Virus record (IMG/VR): IMGVR_UViG_3300044618_000794
Span: 1 to 43,741 of that record
Length of the DNA: 43,741 nt
Origin: a virus
Reading direction: 5' to 3' (one strand)
Every line of letters starts with the position of its first letter. Within the stretch, counting starts at the first letter, position 1. Below, piece after piece: positions 1 through 7,938 of the stretch. A model generated the notes under the pieces. That model saw only the letters and a list, made by a program, of their open reading frames with translations. It ran no database searches and had not been told where the DNA came from. The position numbers were made by a program, and so were the translations under genes.

Positions 1-127
1 CACCGCCCCCGTAATGTGGTCATGGTCTAGCACCGCCTGATCGGCAGAGCATGGGAGCTTGCACAGGGCGCACGCGCAGTGTTGCTTAAGGCGCAGTTCT
101 TCGCGGACGCCTGCGACTTGGGTAGTC
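1..127. repeat. Terminal direct repeat, copy 1 (map-opening overlap)
   Basis: Bases 1-127 are identical to the last 127 bases of the window. The repeat lies inside the endonuclease VII reading frame, so it is not a natural terminal repeat. 127 is a common maximum k-mer in short-read assemblers, which suggests (inference) a circularised contig whose ends were not trimmed. Removing one copy gives a 43,614-bp unit. Confidence 0.95.
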
Positions 128-141
128 TTCAGTCGGGTCAT
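1..141 (-). CDS. Endonuclease VII (Holliday junction resolvase), 5' part
   Basis: This is the N-terminal part of a gene cut by the map opening; it continues at the far end of the window. The ATG at 141-139 overlaps the stop of the 5'-3' exonuclease (ATGA), which fixes the start. Joined over the junction the protein has 125 residues. Residues 22-31 hold a cysteine cluster including a C-x2-C pair (C24, C27), followed by DHDH at 39-42, the T4 endonuclease VII metal and catalytic signature. T7-like phages use this enzyme to resolve branched replication intermediates before packaging. The partial status is an artefact of where the circle was opened. Confidence 0.9.
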   Translation of the reverse strand, partial: MTRLKTTQVAGVREELRLKQHCACALCKLPCSADQAVLDHDHITGAV

Positions 142-1067
142 AGCACGGCGCTCTTGATGCGCTGGGTGATGATTGCTTGGGCGTTGCCGAACAGTTCGCG
201 GACATGACCGAGCGGGTTGCCGTCGTCCAGTACGTTGAAGACACGCGAACGCTCGTCGTTGCGCATCCACAGGAGCACAGCCTGCTCTAGCAGCTGCACG
301 TCCCACGCGTCGCCGTAGTAGCCTTTGTACAGGCCACCGACAACCATGAACGCATGCTCGTTGTTCTGGCACTCGGCCAGCAACTTCATGGCGGTAGCCT
401 CTCCGCACAAGCCTTCCTTACCGTTGGGCTTCACGTACTTGGGCAGACCGGGCACGAAGTCGGCGTTGTCGCCCATCAGCATCTGTAGCCAGAACCACTT
501 GCGGCCATACACCAGGTCGTTGAACACAAGCTCCCAGGTTTCCGGCGGCACCTCGATAAGGCGCATCGTGTCCCAGGTAAGGTGCAGGCCAGGGACCATA
601 CGCATGTCCTTGTCCTGCGTGTGGATAACCACGTTCTTCCAGCCCAGCATGGTACTGTACTTGCCGAACAGGTCATCAGCCTCGGCGTCTGAGGTCAGGT
701 CGGAGGACAGCGGCGGCTCCTGCTCCAGGATACGACGCAGGTACTCCCAGTTCTGGGGCCTACGGCCACTGCTGCGCTGGCCTTGGTACTCTTTGACCGT
801 GGCCGTGGCGTAGCGGTAGCCCTTGTGCGAATGGCGTGCAGTCAGCAGCAGGCGATGCGTCTCCGCGCCGCTTGCACGCTTTGCGGCGCCCAGCGTGTTC
901 ATCAGGTTGATACGGGCCTGTCCCGGTGAGCACTCTTCGTTACCTGCGCAGGTGTAGGCCAGGGCGTCACCGTCAGAGAACAACACCCTGCCCGGCACTG
1001 CCGGGAGGGTAGTTGTAGCTTGCGGTTCCGCCGCCACTGCCTTGGCAACAGCGGGGGAGTTGAACAT
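138..1067 (-). CDS. 5'-3' exonuclease (FEN/PIN-like)
   Basis: A 309-residue protein with the acidic motifs of phage flap/5' exonucleases: SDGD near residue 31, SDAEADD near 125, TQDKD near 149, and GDNADFVPGLP near 199, which corresponds to the helix-hairpin region. The likely role is RNA-primer removal and degradation of host DNA. It sits immediately after the SSB-like gene (TGATG overlap at 1067) and before endonuclease VII (ATGA at 141-138), the order seen in phiKMV-like phages. About 25 Ala/Pro-rich residues precede the first motif, so a slightly later start is possible, but the overlap supports this one. Confidence 0.88.
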   Translation of the reverse strand: MFNSPAVAKAVAAEPQATTTLPAVPGRVLFSDGDALAYTCAGNEECSPGQARINLMNTLGAAKRASGAETHRLLLTARHSHKGYRYATATVKEYQGQRSSGRRPQNWEYLRRILEQEPPLSSDLTSDAEADDLFGKYSTMLGWKNVVIHTQDKDMRMVPGLHLTWDTMRLIEVPPETWELVFNDLVYGRKWFWLQMLMGDNADFVPGLPKYVKPNGKEGLCGEATAMKLLAECQNNEHAFMVVGGLYKGYYGDAWDVQLLEQAVLLWMRNDERSRVFNVLDDGNPLGHVRELFGNAQAIITQRIKSAVL

Positions 1068-1942
1068 CAGAACGGAATGTCGGCGTCTTCCGGCGGCGTG
1101 TAGCTACCGGTCTGGTTGCTGGTCGGAGCGCTGGGCTTAGTGCTCAACGCATCGCGGCCGGACTCAGGCGGGGGCAGGTCAAGCGCGGGCTGACCACCGC
1201 TCACCTGCTGCGCGCCGCTACCTTCGTAGTTGACGGCAGACTTGATCTTGTTCTGAAGCACGTTCTTGCTCTTGGCGGGAGCGACCACGGCGCCGGTCTT
1301 TTCGTCCCTACGTTCGGGGTACTCGCCGTCGATGAACAGGCTATCCCACGAAGCCTTGTCTGCGTAGTTCCACAGGAAGTAGCGCAGCGGGCTGATGACC
1401 GGATCGACTTGCACCGGGCGGGGTTCTCCCGTTTCCGGGTCGTCCACACGCGGCGGACGGATGCTGTACGCACCGTCTGCGGGGTTGCGCAGAACAGCGG
1501 TGACACGTTCCTTACCGTCTTGACCCTTCCACTTGTCGTGGTAGATCGTACCGAGGAACGCCTCGCCCAGCAGCTGCACCATGTGGGTAGCCGTGCCGGC
1601 GTAGTTCATGCGCTGGAACAGCTTGAAGAAGTTGGCCTTTTCGTTGAGGCTCAGGTTCTCTTCGATGGTGATGCGCAGCGGGATTTTGTTACCGTTGTCA
1701 TCGACGCGGGGCTGGTGCTTAGGACCACTGACCTCGAAGATCAGTTGCACCTTGTCCTGCGTCTTGGGCACACCCTTGTAGGTGCTGGTATGCTTACCCA
1801 CTTCGATGTAGCCGATGAAGCGCAGCTTGCAGAAGCCTTCAGCCGGTGGGGTGTAGTCACCGCCGCCAGCCTTGGCTTTGGTCATGTCTGCGCCTTCTGC
1901 GGCGGCCTTGGCGCCCAGCGCCTTGAAGTCGATGATGGTCAT
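1067..1942 (-). CDS. Putative single-stranded DNA-binding protein
   Basis: A 291-residue protein encoded between DNA polymerase and exonuclease. The last residues, PPEDADIPF, match the acidic, phenylalanine-ending tail that bacterial and phage SSBs use to recruit replication partners. It is preceded by a low-complexity Pro/Ser/Gly linker (about residues 240-282), again SSB-like. The N-terminal 200 residues are rich in beta-prone segments and could form an OB fold, but I cannot prove this from sequence alone. The ATG overlaps the polymerase stop (ATGA, 1942-1939). T7 places its SSB (gp2.5) elsewhere, so the call rests on the tail and the context. Confidence 0.6.
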   Translation of the reverse strand: MTIIDFKALGAKAAAEGADMTKAKAGGGDYTPPAEGFCKLRFIGYIEVGKHTSTYKGVPKTQDKVQLIFEVSGPKHQPRVDDNGNKIPLRITIEENLSLNEKANFFKLFQRMNYAGTATHMVQLLGEAFLGTIYHDKWKGQDGKERVTAVLRNPADGAYSIRPPRVDDPETGEPRPVQVDPVISPLRYFLWNYADKASWDSLFIDGEYPERRDEKTGAVVAPAKSKNVLQNKIKSAVNYEGSGAQQVSGGQPALDLPPPESGRDALSTKPSAPTSNQTGSYTPPEDADIPF

Positions 1943-4386
1943 TGTTGTGCCTGTTCAAAGGAAGGTTTGTAGTTGCCCATGTAGAGGGCGCGGAGTTCGT
2001 CGCGGTAAGGCTTGGCGTCGTCTCTGACGGTAGCGATACGGCCCTCGTCCATCATGGACTTGCCCCAGGTGGTGTCTGACGGTACGGGTACCGGCACGTT
2101 CCAACTGAAGAAGTATTCCATGTAGTCCGAGGCTGCTTCCATGCAAGCATGCAGCAGCGCGGCGGCTTCACGTTTTACGCTGTTGTGGAAGTCCCCATAC
2201 AGCGCGTCGTGAACTTGGTTAACGAGCAGGGCCTTGTGCCCAAAGTTCTTCCGGGCATAGAAGCTACGGACAGCCAAGTACATGGCCGCCTTAGCCCACT
2301 CACCGCCGCCACCCTGCACGACGTAGTTCTTAATCTCCGTCGGGGAGAAGCTAGTGAAGATGCCACGCTTGACCAGATACTCTGGACTAGGTTGCTCGGT
2401 GTACTCGTAGAGCTTACCGTCGGGTGTGCGGTAGTGGGACTTACCGATGTGGCAGGTCACACCCCGTACTTCCGGGTGGGTAATAACGGTACCAGATGGT
2501 TGACGGTTCGCCTTGATCTGCTCCGTGATCTGCTCATAGTACAGGTCGATTTCTGGGTAGCGGGTAGACTCCGCCAGAATCAGGGCTTCCACTTCTTCCA
2601 GCGGCATGCCCGTAGACTCTGCGATTTTCTTGGCCCCGGCACCGTATGCACGCTGGAACGAGAAGACCTTAGCCTTAGTGCGCTTCTTGTCCCACTCGGG
2701 GTCAGCGTCAACCCACGTGCCGTCCTCTGCCTTGTAGCCCTTGCACAGCTTGAGCACTTCGTCATAAGGCATGCCCTCTTTCTGGGACACGCGGACGCAG
2801 TGCATGTCCAAGCCTGCACGCAAGTCGAGGATCAGCTGCTCGCAGCGGGTAAGGATGGCCTGGACGTACACTTCCAGCGCAGTGAAGTCGGACTGGCAGA
2901 TAACGCCGTCGGCGCCAAACCGGCTGACGAACGTGCGCTTGATCTGCGAACCCTTCTGCTTTCCGGTAAGCTCGTCGTAGCTGCCCTTGCTGATGTTTTG
3001 CAAGTTCGGATCGCTACTACTGAACCGTCCCGTGACTGTGTTCGTGTGGTTAATCCGGTGATGGATCAGACCGTGCTCGTCAACAAGCGCCAGCATACCC
3101 TTGGACTTACCCGTCTCTGGGTCGGTCACAATGTAGTACGTGCTGAGGTCCTTGGTCATAGTCTGGAGTTCAGCCATGACGGTAAGGAACGGGATACCCC
3201 GCTTGCCCAACTCTTCGATCACATCAGAAGCCGTGCTGTACACGCCGGGCGTACTGCTCTCCCACTTACGCTCAGCCCAGGTAAAGCCCGGCAGAGTGTA
3301 AGTGTCCTTACCCATACGGGACTTGGGCTTGCTGAGATCAGGGCACTTGACCTTCTTGGTCTTGATCTCTCCGGTGTTCTTGCCGCTGGCGTAGCGCACA
3401 ACCCGGATGCCCAGAGTACGGGCGGCGTCTACGGGCATGAGGTCGCCAGCACCTTCGTTGCCGCGGTAGTTCTCCGCAGCTTCGCACATGACCACATCCA
3501 TCTGGCTATATGCCTGATCCGGGTGGCCTTCCTCGAAGGTGTATTCTCCAGTGGTCAGCAGGTACTCACGCCTGTCGTAGCTGACAGTACCGCCAAAGAT
3601 CAGCGCGGACTTCTGAATTGGGCTTGTCCACTTGAACTCGAACGGTAGGTCTTCTGGTAGGAACTTCTCAAGCTCCAGCCGCACTATGTCGATCTTCTTG
3701 CGCAGTTCTTCTGCAAGGTGTAGCGCTAGTGGCATGTCCACAAACATGCCGTTACGTTCCATTTCGATGGAGCAGATAAGGCTGCCCATGTTGAGGAACA
3801 CGCTGCGCAGTTGGCCAGCTTCTTTGGCCCGTGCCAGCTGGCCAAGAGCGATGCGGCGGGTGTTGCCAATGTCGCCCTCTTGGAAGTCACCGTTCTCGTC
3901 GGGACCGCCAATGAGATAGCGTGACAGCAGCGCGGGCTCAATGTCGGCGGTGTCTACGCCTGCCGCCCACAGAACCTTAACCTCGTCTACCTTCAGGTTG
4001 CCGCCGTAGCGCGGGGCTACCTCGTCCAGCGTCAGCATGTGCTCACGTGGGCCCATGCCGTTAAGCAGGTACTCGGCAAGCTGGGTGTCCCACACCATGC
4101 CGCCACCAGCCACAAACTCCATCCACGCCTCAAGGTTTTCCTTGTCTTGCAGTGCGTGCAGCAAGTCGAACTTGATGTTGTGACCAGCAAGCAGTCGGGC
4201 ACCCTCAAGCACAGGCTTAAGCCAGCCTGGACCAGGGCGTTGCTTACCGAACCAGTATTCCGTGGGCTTACCCTCTACCTCGAAGGCGTGGGTTACTACC
4301 CAGTTCTCGGGATGGAACGGCGAGGCAAGGCGCTTGTTAAGCGTCTTGGTCGTAGTCTCCGTGTCCCATGCGCGGAGTCCTTTCAT
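1939..4386 (-). CDS. DNA polymerase, family A (T7 gp5-like) with 3'-5' exonuclease
   Basis: An 815-residue replicative polymerase, longer than T7 gp5 (704). The exonuclease domain begins with WDTET (D8, E10), with NIKFD further on. Polymerase motif A is SDFTALEVY (D500). Motif B has R569, K573 and the YGAG loop. Motif C is VHDALYGD (H726, D727). The O-helix position equal to T7 Tyr526 is Phe577, as in E. coli Pol I. The gene is coupled at both ends through ATGA overlaps (4386-4383 and 1942-1939). T7 polymerase uses host thioredoxin as its clamp; I could not place a thioredoxin-binding loop here. Confidence 0.96.
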   Translation of the reverse strand: MKGLRAWDTETTTKTLNKRLASPFHPENWVVTHAFEVEGKPTEYWFGKQRPGPGWLKPVLEGARLLAGHNIKFDLLHALQDKENLEAWMEFVAGGGMVWDTQLAEYLLNGMGPREHMLTLDEVAPRYGGNLKVDEVKVLWAAGVDTADIEPALLSRYLIGGPDENGDFQEGDIGNTRRIALGQLARAKEAGQLRSVFLNMGSLICSIEMERNGMFVDMPLALHLAEELRKKIDIVRLELEKFLPEDLPFEFKWTSPIQKSALIFGGTVSYDRREYLLTTGEYTFEEGHPDQAYSQMDVVMCEAAENYRGNEGAGDLMPVDAARTLGIRVVRYASGKNTGEIKTKKVKCPDLSKPKSRMGKDTYTLPGFTWAERKWESSTPGVYSTASDVIEELGKRGIPFLTVMAELQTMTKDLSTYYIVTDPETGKSKGMLALVDEHGLIHHRINHTNTVTGRFSSSDPNLQNISKGSYDELTGKQKGSQIKRTFVSRFGADGVICQSDFTALEVYVQAILTRCEQLILDLRAGLDMHCVRVSQKEGMPYDEVLKLCKGYKAEDGTWVDADPEWDKKRTKAKVFSFQRAYGAGAKKIAESTGMPLEEVEALILAESTRYPEIDLYYEQITEQIKANRQPSGTVITHPEVRGVTCHIGKSHYRTPDGKLYEYTEQPSPEYLVKRGIFTSFSPTEIKNYVVQGGGGEWAKAAMYLAVRSFYARKNFGHKALLVNQVHDALYGDFHNSVKREAAALLHACMEAASDYMEYFFSWNVPVPVPSDTTWGKSMMDEGRIATVRDDAKPYRDELRALYMGNYKPSFEQAQQ

Positions 4387-4595
4387 GCTTGCTTGAGCAC
4401 CCAGATGGACATACCATCACGGGCCCCTACGGTACCGACCATGCAGTTATGGTCGCCGATCAAGCAATCGGTGGTGTGGCGCATGTCGCACCCCTCGCAC
4501 CAGTTAGAGGTGTCGCCTTTAATGGGAGCACGTTCGTATGACTTCCCTGTGTATGGGCTTGTGTACTCGTCGGTGTAGTTGGCTTCAGTGGCCAC
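4383..4595 (-). CDS. Hypothetical Cys-containing small protein
   Basis: A 70-residue protein starting at a GTG (4595-4593) with a GAGG-type ribosome site about 8 bases upstream. It has a C-x2-C pair (WCEGC) and two further cysteines (DCLIG, NCMVG), so a single zinc-binding site is possible. Its stop overlaps the DNA polymerase start (ATGA), so it is probably co-translated with the polymerase. I do not recognise the family. Confidence 0.7.
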   Translation of the reverse strand: MATEANYTDEYTSPYTGKSYERAPIKGDTSNWCEGCDMRHTTDCLIGDHNCMVGTVGARDGMSIWVLKQA

Positions 4596-4845
4596 GAGAT
4601 TTCCTCAAGTAAGTGTGTAGCCGCATGGCGGCGATGCAGCCAAGTCCTGCACCCAAGCCCAGCGGGATCGCTAGGGCTAGGCCGGTCTTGACCAGCTGCG
4701 TGACAATCGTTATCTCGCACACCGCCATTAGCATGCTAGTAGGCATGACCCACCAGTAGCGGCTGTGCTGGACATTGAGTTGCTGAAATGCGCGCAGTGC
4801 GACGAACGCAAAACTAACGCAAAAGGTTAGGGCAAATGCCTGCAT
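4585..4845 (-). CDS. Small membrane protein
   Basis: An 86-residue protein with two or three hydrophobic segments (about residues 2-18, 33-50 and 54-73) and a basic C-terminus, so it is probably an inner-membrane protein. I chose the ATG at 4845 rather than an earlier in-frame ATG at 4884 because AAGGA sits 5-6 bases upstream and the overlap with the preceding gene drops to 32 bases. No function is recognised. Its position among replication genes recalls small early or middle membrane peptides of other T7-like phages. Confidence 0.72.
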   Translation of the reverse strand: MQAFALTFCVSFAFVALRAFQQLNVQHSRYWWVMPTSMLMAVCEITIVTQLVKTGLALAIPLGLGAGLGCIAAMRLHTYLRKSRGH

Positions 4846-5038
4846 GTAAGTCCTTGTCGAACAGTATCTCTCCGGTGTCGGCACACACTACTCGCTGTAC
4901 GTTGCGCCACGCGAACGTGCGGGCTTCCCCGCGCAGCTTGCAGTACGCCTTAAACACGGTGTCGGTAGCGCTGCACATAAGCACAGCGCGGTCACTTCGG
5001 GTACCGTCAGGCTTAACGTACCGCACCAAGAGGTTCAC
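4814..5038 (-). CDS. Hypothetical protein, WYL-like core
   Basis: A 74-residue protein with GTG start (5038-5036) preceded by AAGGA. The segment AYCKLRGEARTFAWRNVQRV resembles the most conserved strand of WYL domains (cysteine, RGE, RTF, then a basic residue near a helix start). WYL domains bind nucleic acid or nucleotide ligands in bacterial regulators. Here only this core is present, with no helix-turn-helix, so any regulatory role is inference. The 3' end overlaps the membrane-protein gene by 32 bases. Confidence 0.65.
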   Translation of the reverse strand: MNLLVRYVKPDGTRSDRAVLMCSATDTVFKAYCKLRGEARTFAWRNVQRVVCADTGEILFDKDLHAGICPNLLR

Positions 5039-5047
5039 CGTTAATCC

Positions 5048-5161
5048 TTACTGGAGATTTCCGTTAAGGTGGACAAGGTTTAAGTAGGCTTCTGTGGCGT
5101 TGTAACCGTAGCACGTCACTTGACGGTACCATGGGCCTGCCCAAGAGGTACTCGCCCTCAC
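5048..5161 (-). CDS. Candidate microprotein (37 aa)
   Basis: An open frame from a GTG at 5161 to TAA at 5048 fills the gap between two accepted genes almost exactly, starting 1 base after the upstream stop. The product is aromatic-rich (WAGPWYRQV, CYGYNATEAY). The ribosome site is weak (GGTAAA). I recognise no family; support is the tight packing typical of this genome. Confidence 0.42.
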   Translation of the reverse strand: MRASTSWAGPWYRQVTCYGYNATEAYLNLVHLNGNLQ

Positions 5162-5162
5162 T

Positions 5163-5387
5163 TTACCAGTACACTCCCAACGTCCCGCGTTTAACCAGAT
5201 GCGGCTTGTGCTTCAGCGGTAGGACAGGCACCGGCCCGGGCGGGTCTCGTTCATCGCAGCACGCCTCACACAGAGGCCCCAAATCGCTACCGCCCGGATC
5301 TTTCGGCGGCAGATAAATCGAGTCCTCATTGCACCGACCTGTCGGCTGATCGCAAGCGACGCAGCGTTGAATATTCTGTATACTCAC
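5163..5387 (-). CDS. Putative zinc-ribbon small protein
   Basis: A 74-residue protein with C-x2-C near residues 9-12, another cysteine near 19, and CEACC near 40-44, spaced like a treble-clef or zinc-ribbon knuckle. It begins with GTG (5387-5385) overlapping the stop of the preceding microprotein gene (GTGA), which indicates translational coupling. The C-terminal third is Pro/Lys-rich. No enzymatic motif is visible. Confidence 0.65.
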   Translation of the reverse strand: MSIQNIQRCVACDQPTGRCNEDSIYLPPKDPGGSDLGPLCEACCDERDPPGPVPVLPLKHKPHLVKRGTLGVYW

Positions 5388-5521
5388 GGCGTCTTACCGC
5401 CACGCAAACACACCCAGATGGTGCAGCATGGCAACAGGTTAACGCACAGGCGCCTGTTGTGCTTGCTCCAGTGAGCACCCACCCACAGGCCGCCCGGCTG
5501 AAAGAGTACGCCGAATTTCAC
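5384..5521 (-). CDS. Microprotein (45 aa), Cys/Trp-rich
   Basis: This frame runs from GTG (5521-5519) to TGA (5386-5384). Both ends make overlaps: GTGA with the upstream 35-residue gene and GTGA with the downstream zinc-ribbon gene. The product begins MKFGVLFQPGGLWVGAHWSK and carries NLLPCCTIWVCLRGG, the style of small phage proteins encoded near replication genes. I consider it real because three consecutive stop/start couplings agree. Function unknown. Confidence 0.72.
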   Translation of the reverse strand: MKFGVLFQPGGLWVGAHWSKHNRRLCVNLLPCCTIWVCLRGGKTP

Positions 5522-5625
5522 CGGTCACCGTCCTTGAACAAGAAGTGCAGAATCAGCGCTGCTATGATACCGCCCGCCGGCACGGCCAGCACTGTCAACA
5601 GCGCGCTTAGATCGCCCGTGCTCAT
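5518..5625 (-). CDS. Microprotein (35 aa), single membrane span
   Basis: ATG at 5625 overlaps the upstream stop (ATGA) and the TGA at 5518 overlaps the next GTG. The product is a short N-terminus, one hydrophobic helix (about residues 8-30, LLTVLAVPAGGIIAALILHF) and a charged tail (KDGDR). This is the shape of a small single-pass membrane peptide. Its role cannot be inferred. Confidence 0.68.
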   Translation of the reverse strand: MSTGDLSALLTVLAVPAGGIIAALILHFLFKDGDR

Positions 5626-5855
5626 GTCAGGTCCAGGTACATACCATTGTCGCCAGAGTACACACGGTACCCGTAGCTTTCCAGCAAGCGCTTCATGCGC
5701 GGAAGATCGTTACCGTCAAAGAAGGCCACGCCACGCTTACCCATCTTCTTGCTGATAACGTCAGCGTTAAGGGCAACGTGCGTTTTGAATCGCTCTTCTT
5801 GCTGGTCGTTGTAGAATTTCGCTTGCGCTTCTTTGAAGGTGACTAGCGGACTCAC
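5622..5855 (-). CDS. Hypothetical protein (77 aa)
   Basis: A small charged protein, GTG start at 5855 overlapping the helicase stop (GTGA). It has an N-terminal amphipathic stretch (FKEAQAKFYNDQQEERFKTH) and ends in GDNGMYLDLT. The middle (KRGVAFFDGNDLPRMKRLLESYGYRVY) looks like an alpha/beta unit. Coupled to the helicase, it may be a replication accessory factor, but no family is recognised. Confidence 0.7.
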   Translation of the reverse strand: MSPLVTFKEAQAKFYNDQQEERFKTHVALNADVISKKMGKRGVAFFDGNDLPRMKRLLESYGYRVYSGDNGMYLDLT

Positions 5856-7135
5856 TTTGCAAACTCCACGTAACGTCCTCGGTTACCGTCGAAGAGGACT
5901 TCTGCTTGCGGGGACGCTGGCACACCGGTACGCACCTTCTTGTTCTTGGTGGTACCGATGTAACGGCTGTTGGCCAGCACTGGATCATTGACTGCGCCCA
6001 ACGTAATGATAACGTCAGCCGCGCCTTGCTTGCCGGTCTTGCTGTCTTTCAGCATGGGCAGCGTTGGGTATTGCAGGCCGTCGCCGTCGGCGCTGATCTG
6101 CGACGTAGCGATAACGGCACAGTCATGCTTAACGCCACGCACACGGGCCCACTGATACATGGCTTCCAGCAACTGGTCGGTACGTTGGCCGTTGTTGTTG
6201 ACCTCGCCACCGAACTTGATGTTGTCCACCATGTCGAACAGCACTGCCGCCGGGCGGTGCAGTTTCATCAGGTCTTCGACTTCGTGGTTCCACATATCGT
6301 GAATGTCGAAGATGCGCAGCGTACCGCCACGGCCACCGAGAGCAGCGGCGTACTCGTCCCGGATGGTGCCTGCGTTGGCCTTAGCCACAAGCTCTTCGGT
6401 CGTAGCGTTTAGCGCCGCCTGGAAGCAGCGCGTTACGATACGCTTGCCTGGGCCCTCGTTGTTGAACCACAGGATGCTGCGCCGTTCGCCAGGGTACAGG
6501 GCATCCACCTGACTGGCCATGAACGTAAGCTCACTGGCCGCAAAGGTAGTCTTGCCCTTGTCTGGGCGTGCTGCCACTACTACGAAGTCGCCAGCGCGCA
6601 ACGGCTTGATGTGCCGGTTAAGGCAGGGCAGGCGCCAGTGCAGGCCGGTGTCGTCCTCTTCTTCCTTGAGCAGGTCTTCGATGGCGTCGAGAACCTGCGG
6701 GTTCTTCACCTTACGGTCGATCTGTTGATCGTAGGCGTCGAGGTAGGACGTTAGGCCCTGCCGCAGGTCCACTTCCTCGCCAGCTTGGAAGCGTTCGATC
6801 ATGCTGGCAACGTCGTAGGCCGTGGCCGTCTCTACCAGCCGCTTCATCAAGCCCTCTGCAATGTCCTCGCTAACGTCTTCCTGAATGTCCAGGAACAGCT
6901 GGTCGTACACTGCAAAGTCTTCGTCGCTGAGCTTTGGATGGATGCTCTTGAAGAAGATATTGAAAGGCTCTCGGTGAATCCGGGAGCTTTGCGGGAACTC
7001 CTTGAAGTACCGACCGTAGTCGGTAAGGAGGATTTGCGTGCGCGTGTCAAGCGCTTTGCGTGGGAGGGCACGCGCCAAGTTCTCGTACCGTTCCCGGTAC
7101 TTGAGCAGGCGCAGCGTGGTAAGGTCAAGGCTCAT
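5852..7135 (-). CDS. Replicative DNA helicase, DnaB-like
   Basis: A 427-residue helicase. The ATG at 7135 overlaps the primase stop (ATGA) and the product begins MSLDLTTLRLLKYRERY. The frame stays open 51 codons further upstream inside the primase gene, but that extension is primase antiframe. Walker A is ARPDKGKT (189-196), with Ala in the first position as usual for DnaB; the Walker B region is AAVLFDMVDNI. The N-terminal half is helical, like the DnaB primase-interaction domain. Primase and helicase are separate proteins here, unlike the T7 gp4 fusion but as in phiKMV. It should unwind the fork for the family A polymerase. Confidence 0.93.
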   Translation of the reverse strand: MSLDLTTLRLLKYRERYENLARALPRKALDTRTQILLTDYGRYFKEFPQSSRIHREPFNIFFKSIHPKLSDEDFAVYDQLFLDIQEDVSEDIAEGLMKRLVETATAYDVASMIERFQAGEEVDLRQGLTSYLDAYDQQIDRKVKNPQVLDAIEDLLKEEEDDTGLHWRLPCLNRHIKPLRAGDFVVVAARPDKGKTTFAASELTFMASQVDALYPGERRSILWFNNEGPGKRIVTRCFQAALNATTEELVAKANAGTIRDEYAAALGGRGGTLRIFDIHDMWNHEVEDLMKLHRPAAVLFDMVDNIKFGGEVNNNGQRTDQLLEAMYQWARVRGVKHDCAVIATSQISADGDGLQYPTLPMLKDSKTGKQGAADVIITLGAVNDPVLANSRYIGTTKNKKVRTGVPASPQAEVLFDGNRGRYVEFAK

Positions 7136-7938
7136 ATTGCTGAGTGCAGTGTCGCACGAATTTCCTCGATGGTGTGCAGCTTTGGGTCTTTCTCTGAGCG
7201 TATGTCTATTACGGTCAGGCCGTAGGCCCGCAGCTGCTTGGTGTATCTTGCAGCAGCCTTGCGGCCGGGCCCGTCGGGGTCCAGCCACACGGCTACTGGC
7301 CTACGCCTACGCATGAACTCTGCAACGTAAGCGTCGGGGACGTTGGTTCCCATTGCGGGCCAGCCTTCGCCCACTAAGCCTATCTTGTAGGCGCTGAGAA
7401 TGTCCTCGGTCAAAACGGGAAAAGGCCCCGAGCCATAGGACACTAGCATGTCCTTGGGTCGGGGTGTCGGTGCCAGGTACTTAGGCTTGCGTCCGTCTAC
7501 CGCCCTGGCTTGGTAGTAGATGGGTCCTAGCGATGGGTCGCTGCGGACTGGTATAACAACCCGTGCCGTTGCGCGGTGCCAATAGGCCCCAAGCCGCCCA
7601 ATGTCTGCGTTGCTGAGTCCGGCTTTGTAGAACCAGAGCTTAGCTCCAACAGGCCAATCGTGTACAGCATACACAGCCGGTCCTGGGAAATCCCGTAGGC
7701 CCGTGCAAACAACATCTTCTTCAGAAAGTTTTGCAAGGCTGGCGACAAGTTCTGAAAAGTCTTGCTTGACTGGGAGGAAGCCCGGTTCACTGCAACGAAA
7801 GCACCAAGCCGAGTAACCCCGCGCGTTACGGGAAACACGGAGCTTACGTCCATCCCCGCAGTTGTGCTCAACATCCTTGAGTTCTCCTATCTCTAGGCCG
7901 GTAGCGTGATGCTCCCACGAGCCTTTGTCTAGGCTCAT
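7132..7938 (-). CDS. DNA primase (TOPRIM)
   Basis: A 268-residue primase. The N-terminus holds a zinc-binding element (H25, C27, then C46-x2-C49). The TOPRIM core has the Glu motif in VLTEDILSAYKIG and the Asp motif in VWLDPDGPGRKAA. It makes the RNA primers extended by the phage polymerase. The start overlaps the stop of an upstream 38-residue gene (ATGA, 7938-7935), and the stop overlaps the helicase start, so the three are probably co-translated. Confidence 0.92.
   Translation of the reverse strand: MSLDKGSWEHHATGLEIGELKDVEHNCGDGRKLRVSRNARGYSAWCFRCSEPGFLPVKQDFSELVASLAKLSEEDVVCTGLRDFPGPAVYAVHDWPVGAKLWFYKAGLSNADIGRLGAYWHRATARVVIPVRSDPSLGPIYYQARAVDGRKPKYLAPTPRPKDMLVSYGSGPFPVLTEDILSAYKIGLVGEGWPAMGTNVPDAYVAEFMRRRRPVAVWLDPDGPGRKAAARYTKQLRAYGLTVIDIRSEKDPKLHTIEEIRATLHSAI

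Noticed and set aside
1-127. Interpretation of the 127-bp repeat as the phage's natural direct terminal repeat
   Set aside because: It lies in the middle of the endonuclease VII reading frame and not beside the early promoters; joining the copies restores the gene.
2149-3648. Long plus-strand open frame (about 500 codons) opposite DNA polymerase
   Set aside because: It mirrors a clearly recognised polymerase gene, has no recognisable motif or ribosome site, and every supported gene is on the minus strand; high GC and codon bias produce such antisense frames.
7136-7288. 51-codon N-terminal extension of the helicase
   Set aside because: It overlaps primase in another frame, has a basic antiframe composition, and the ATGA overlap with the primase stop gives a better start.
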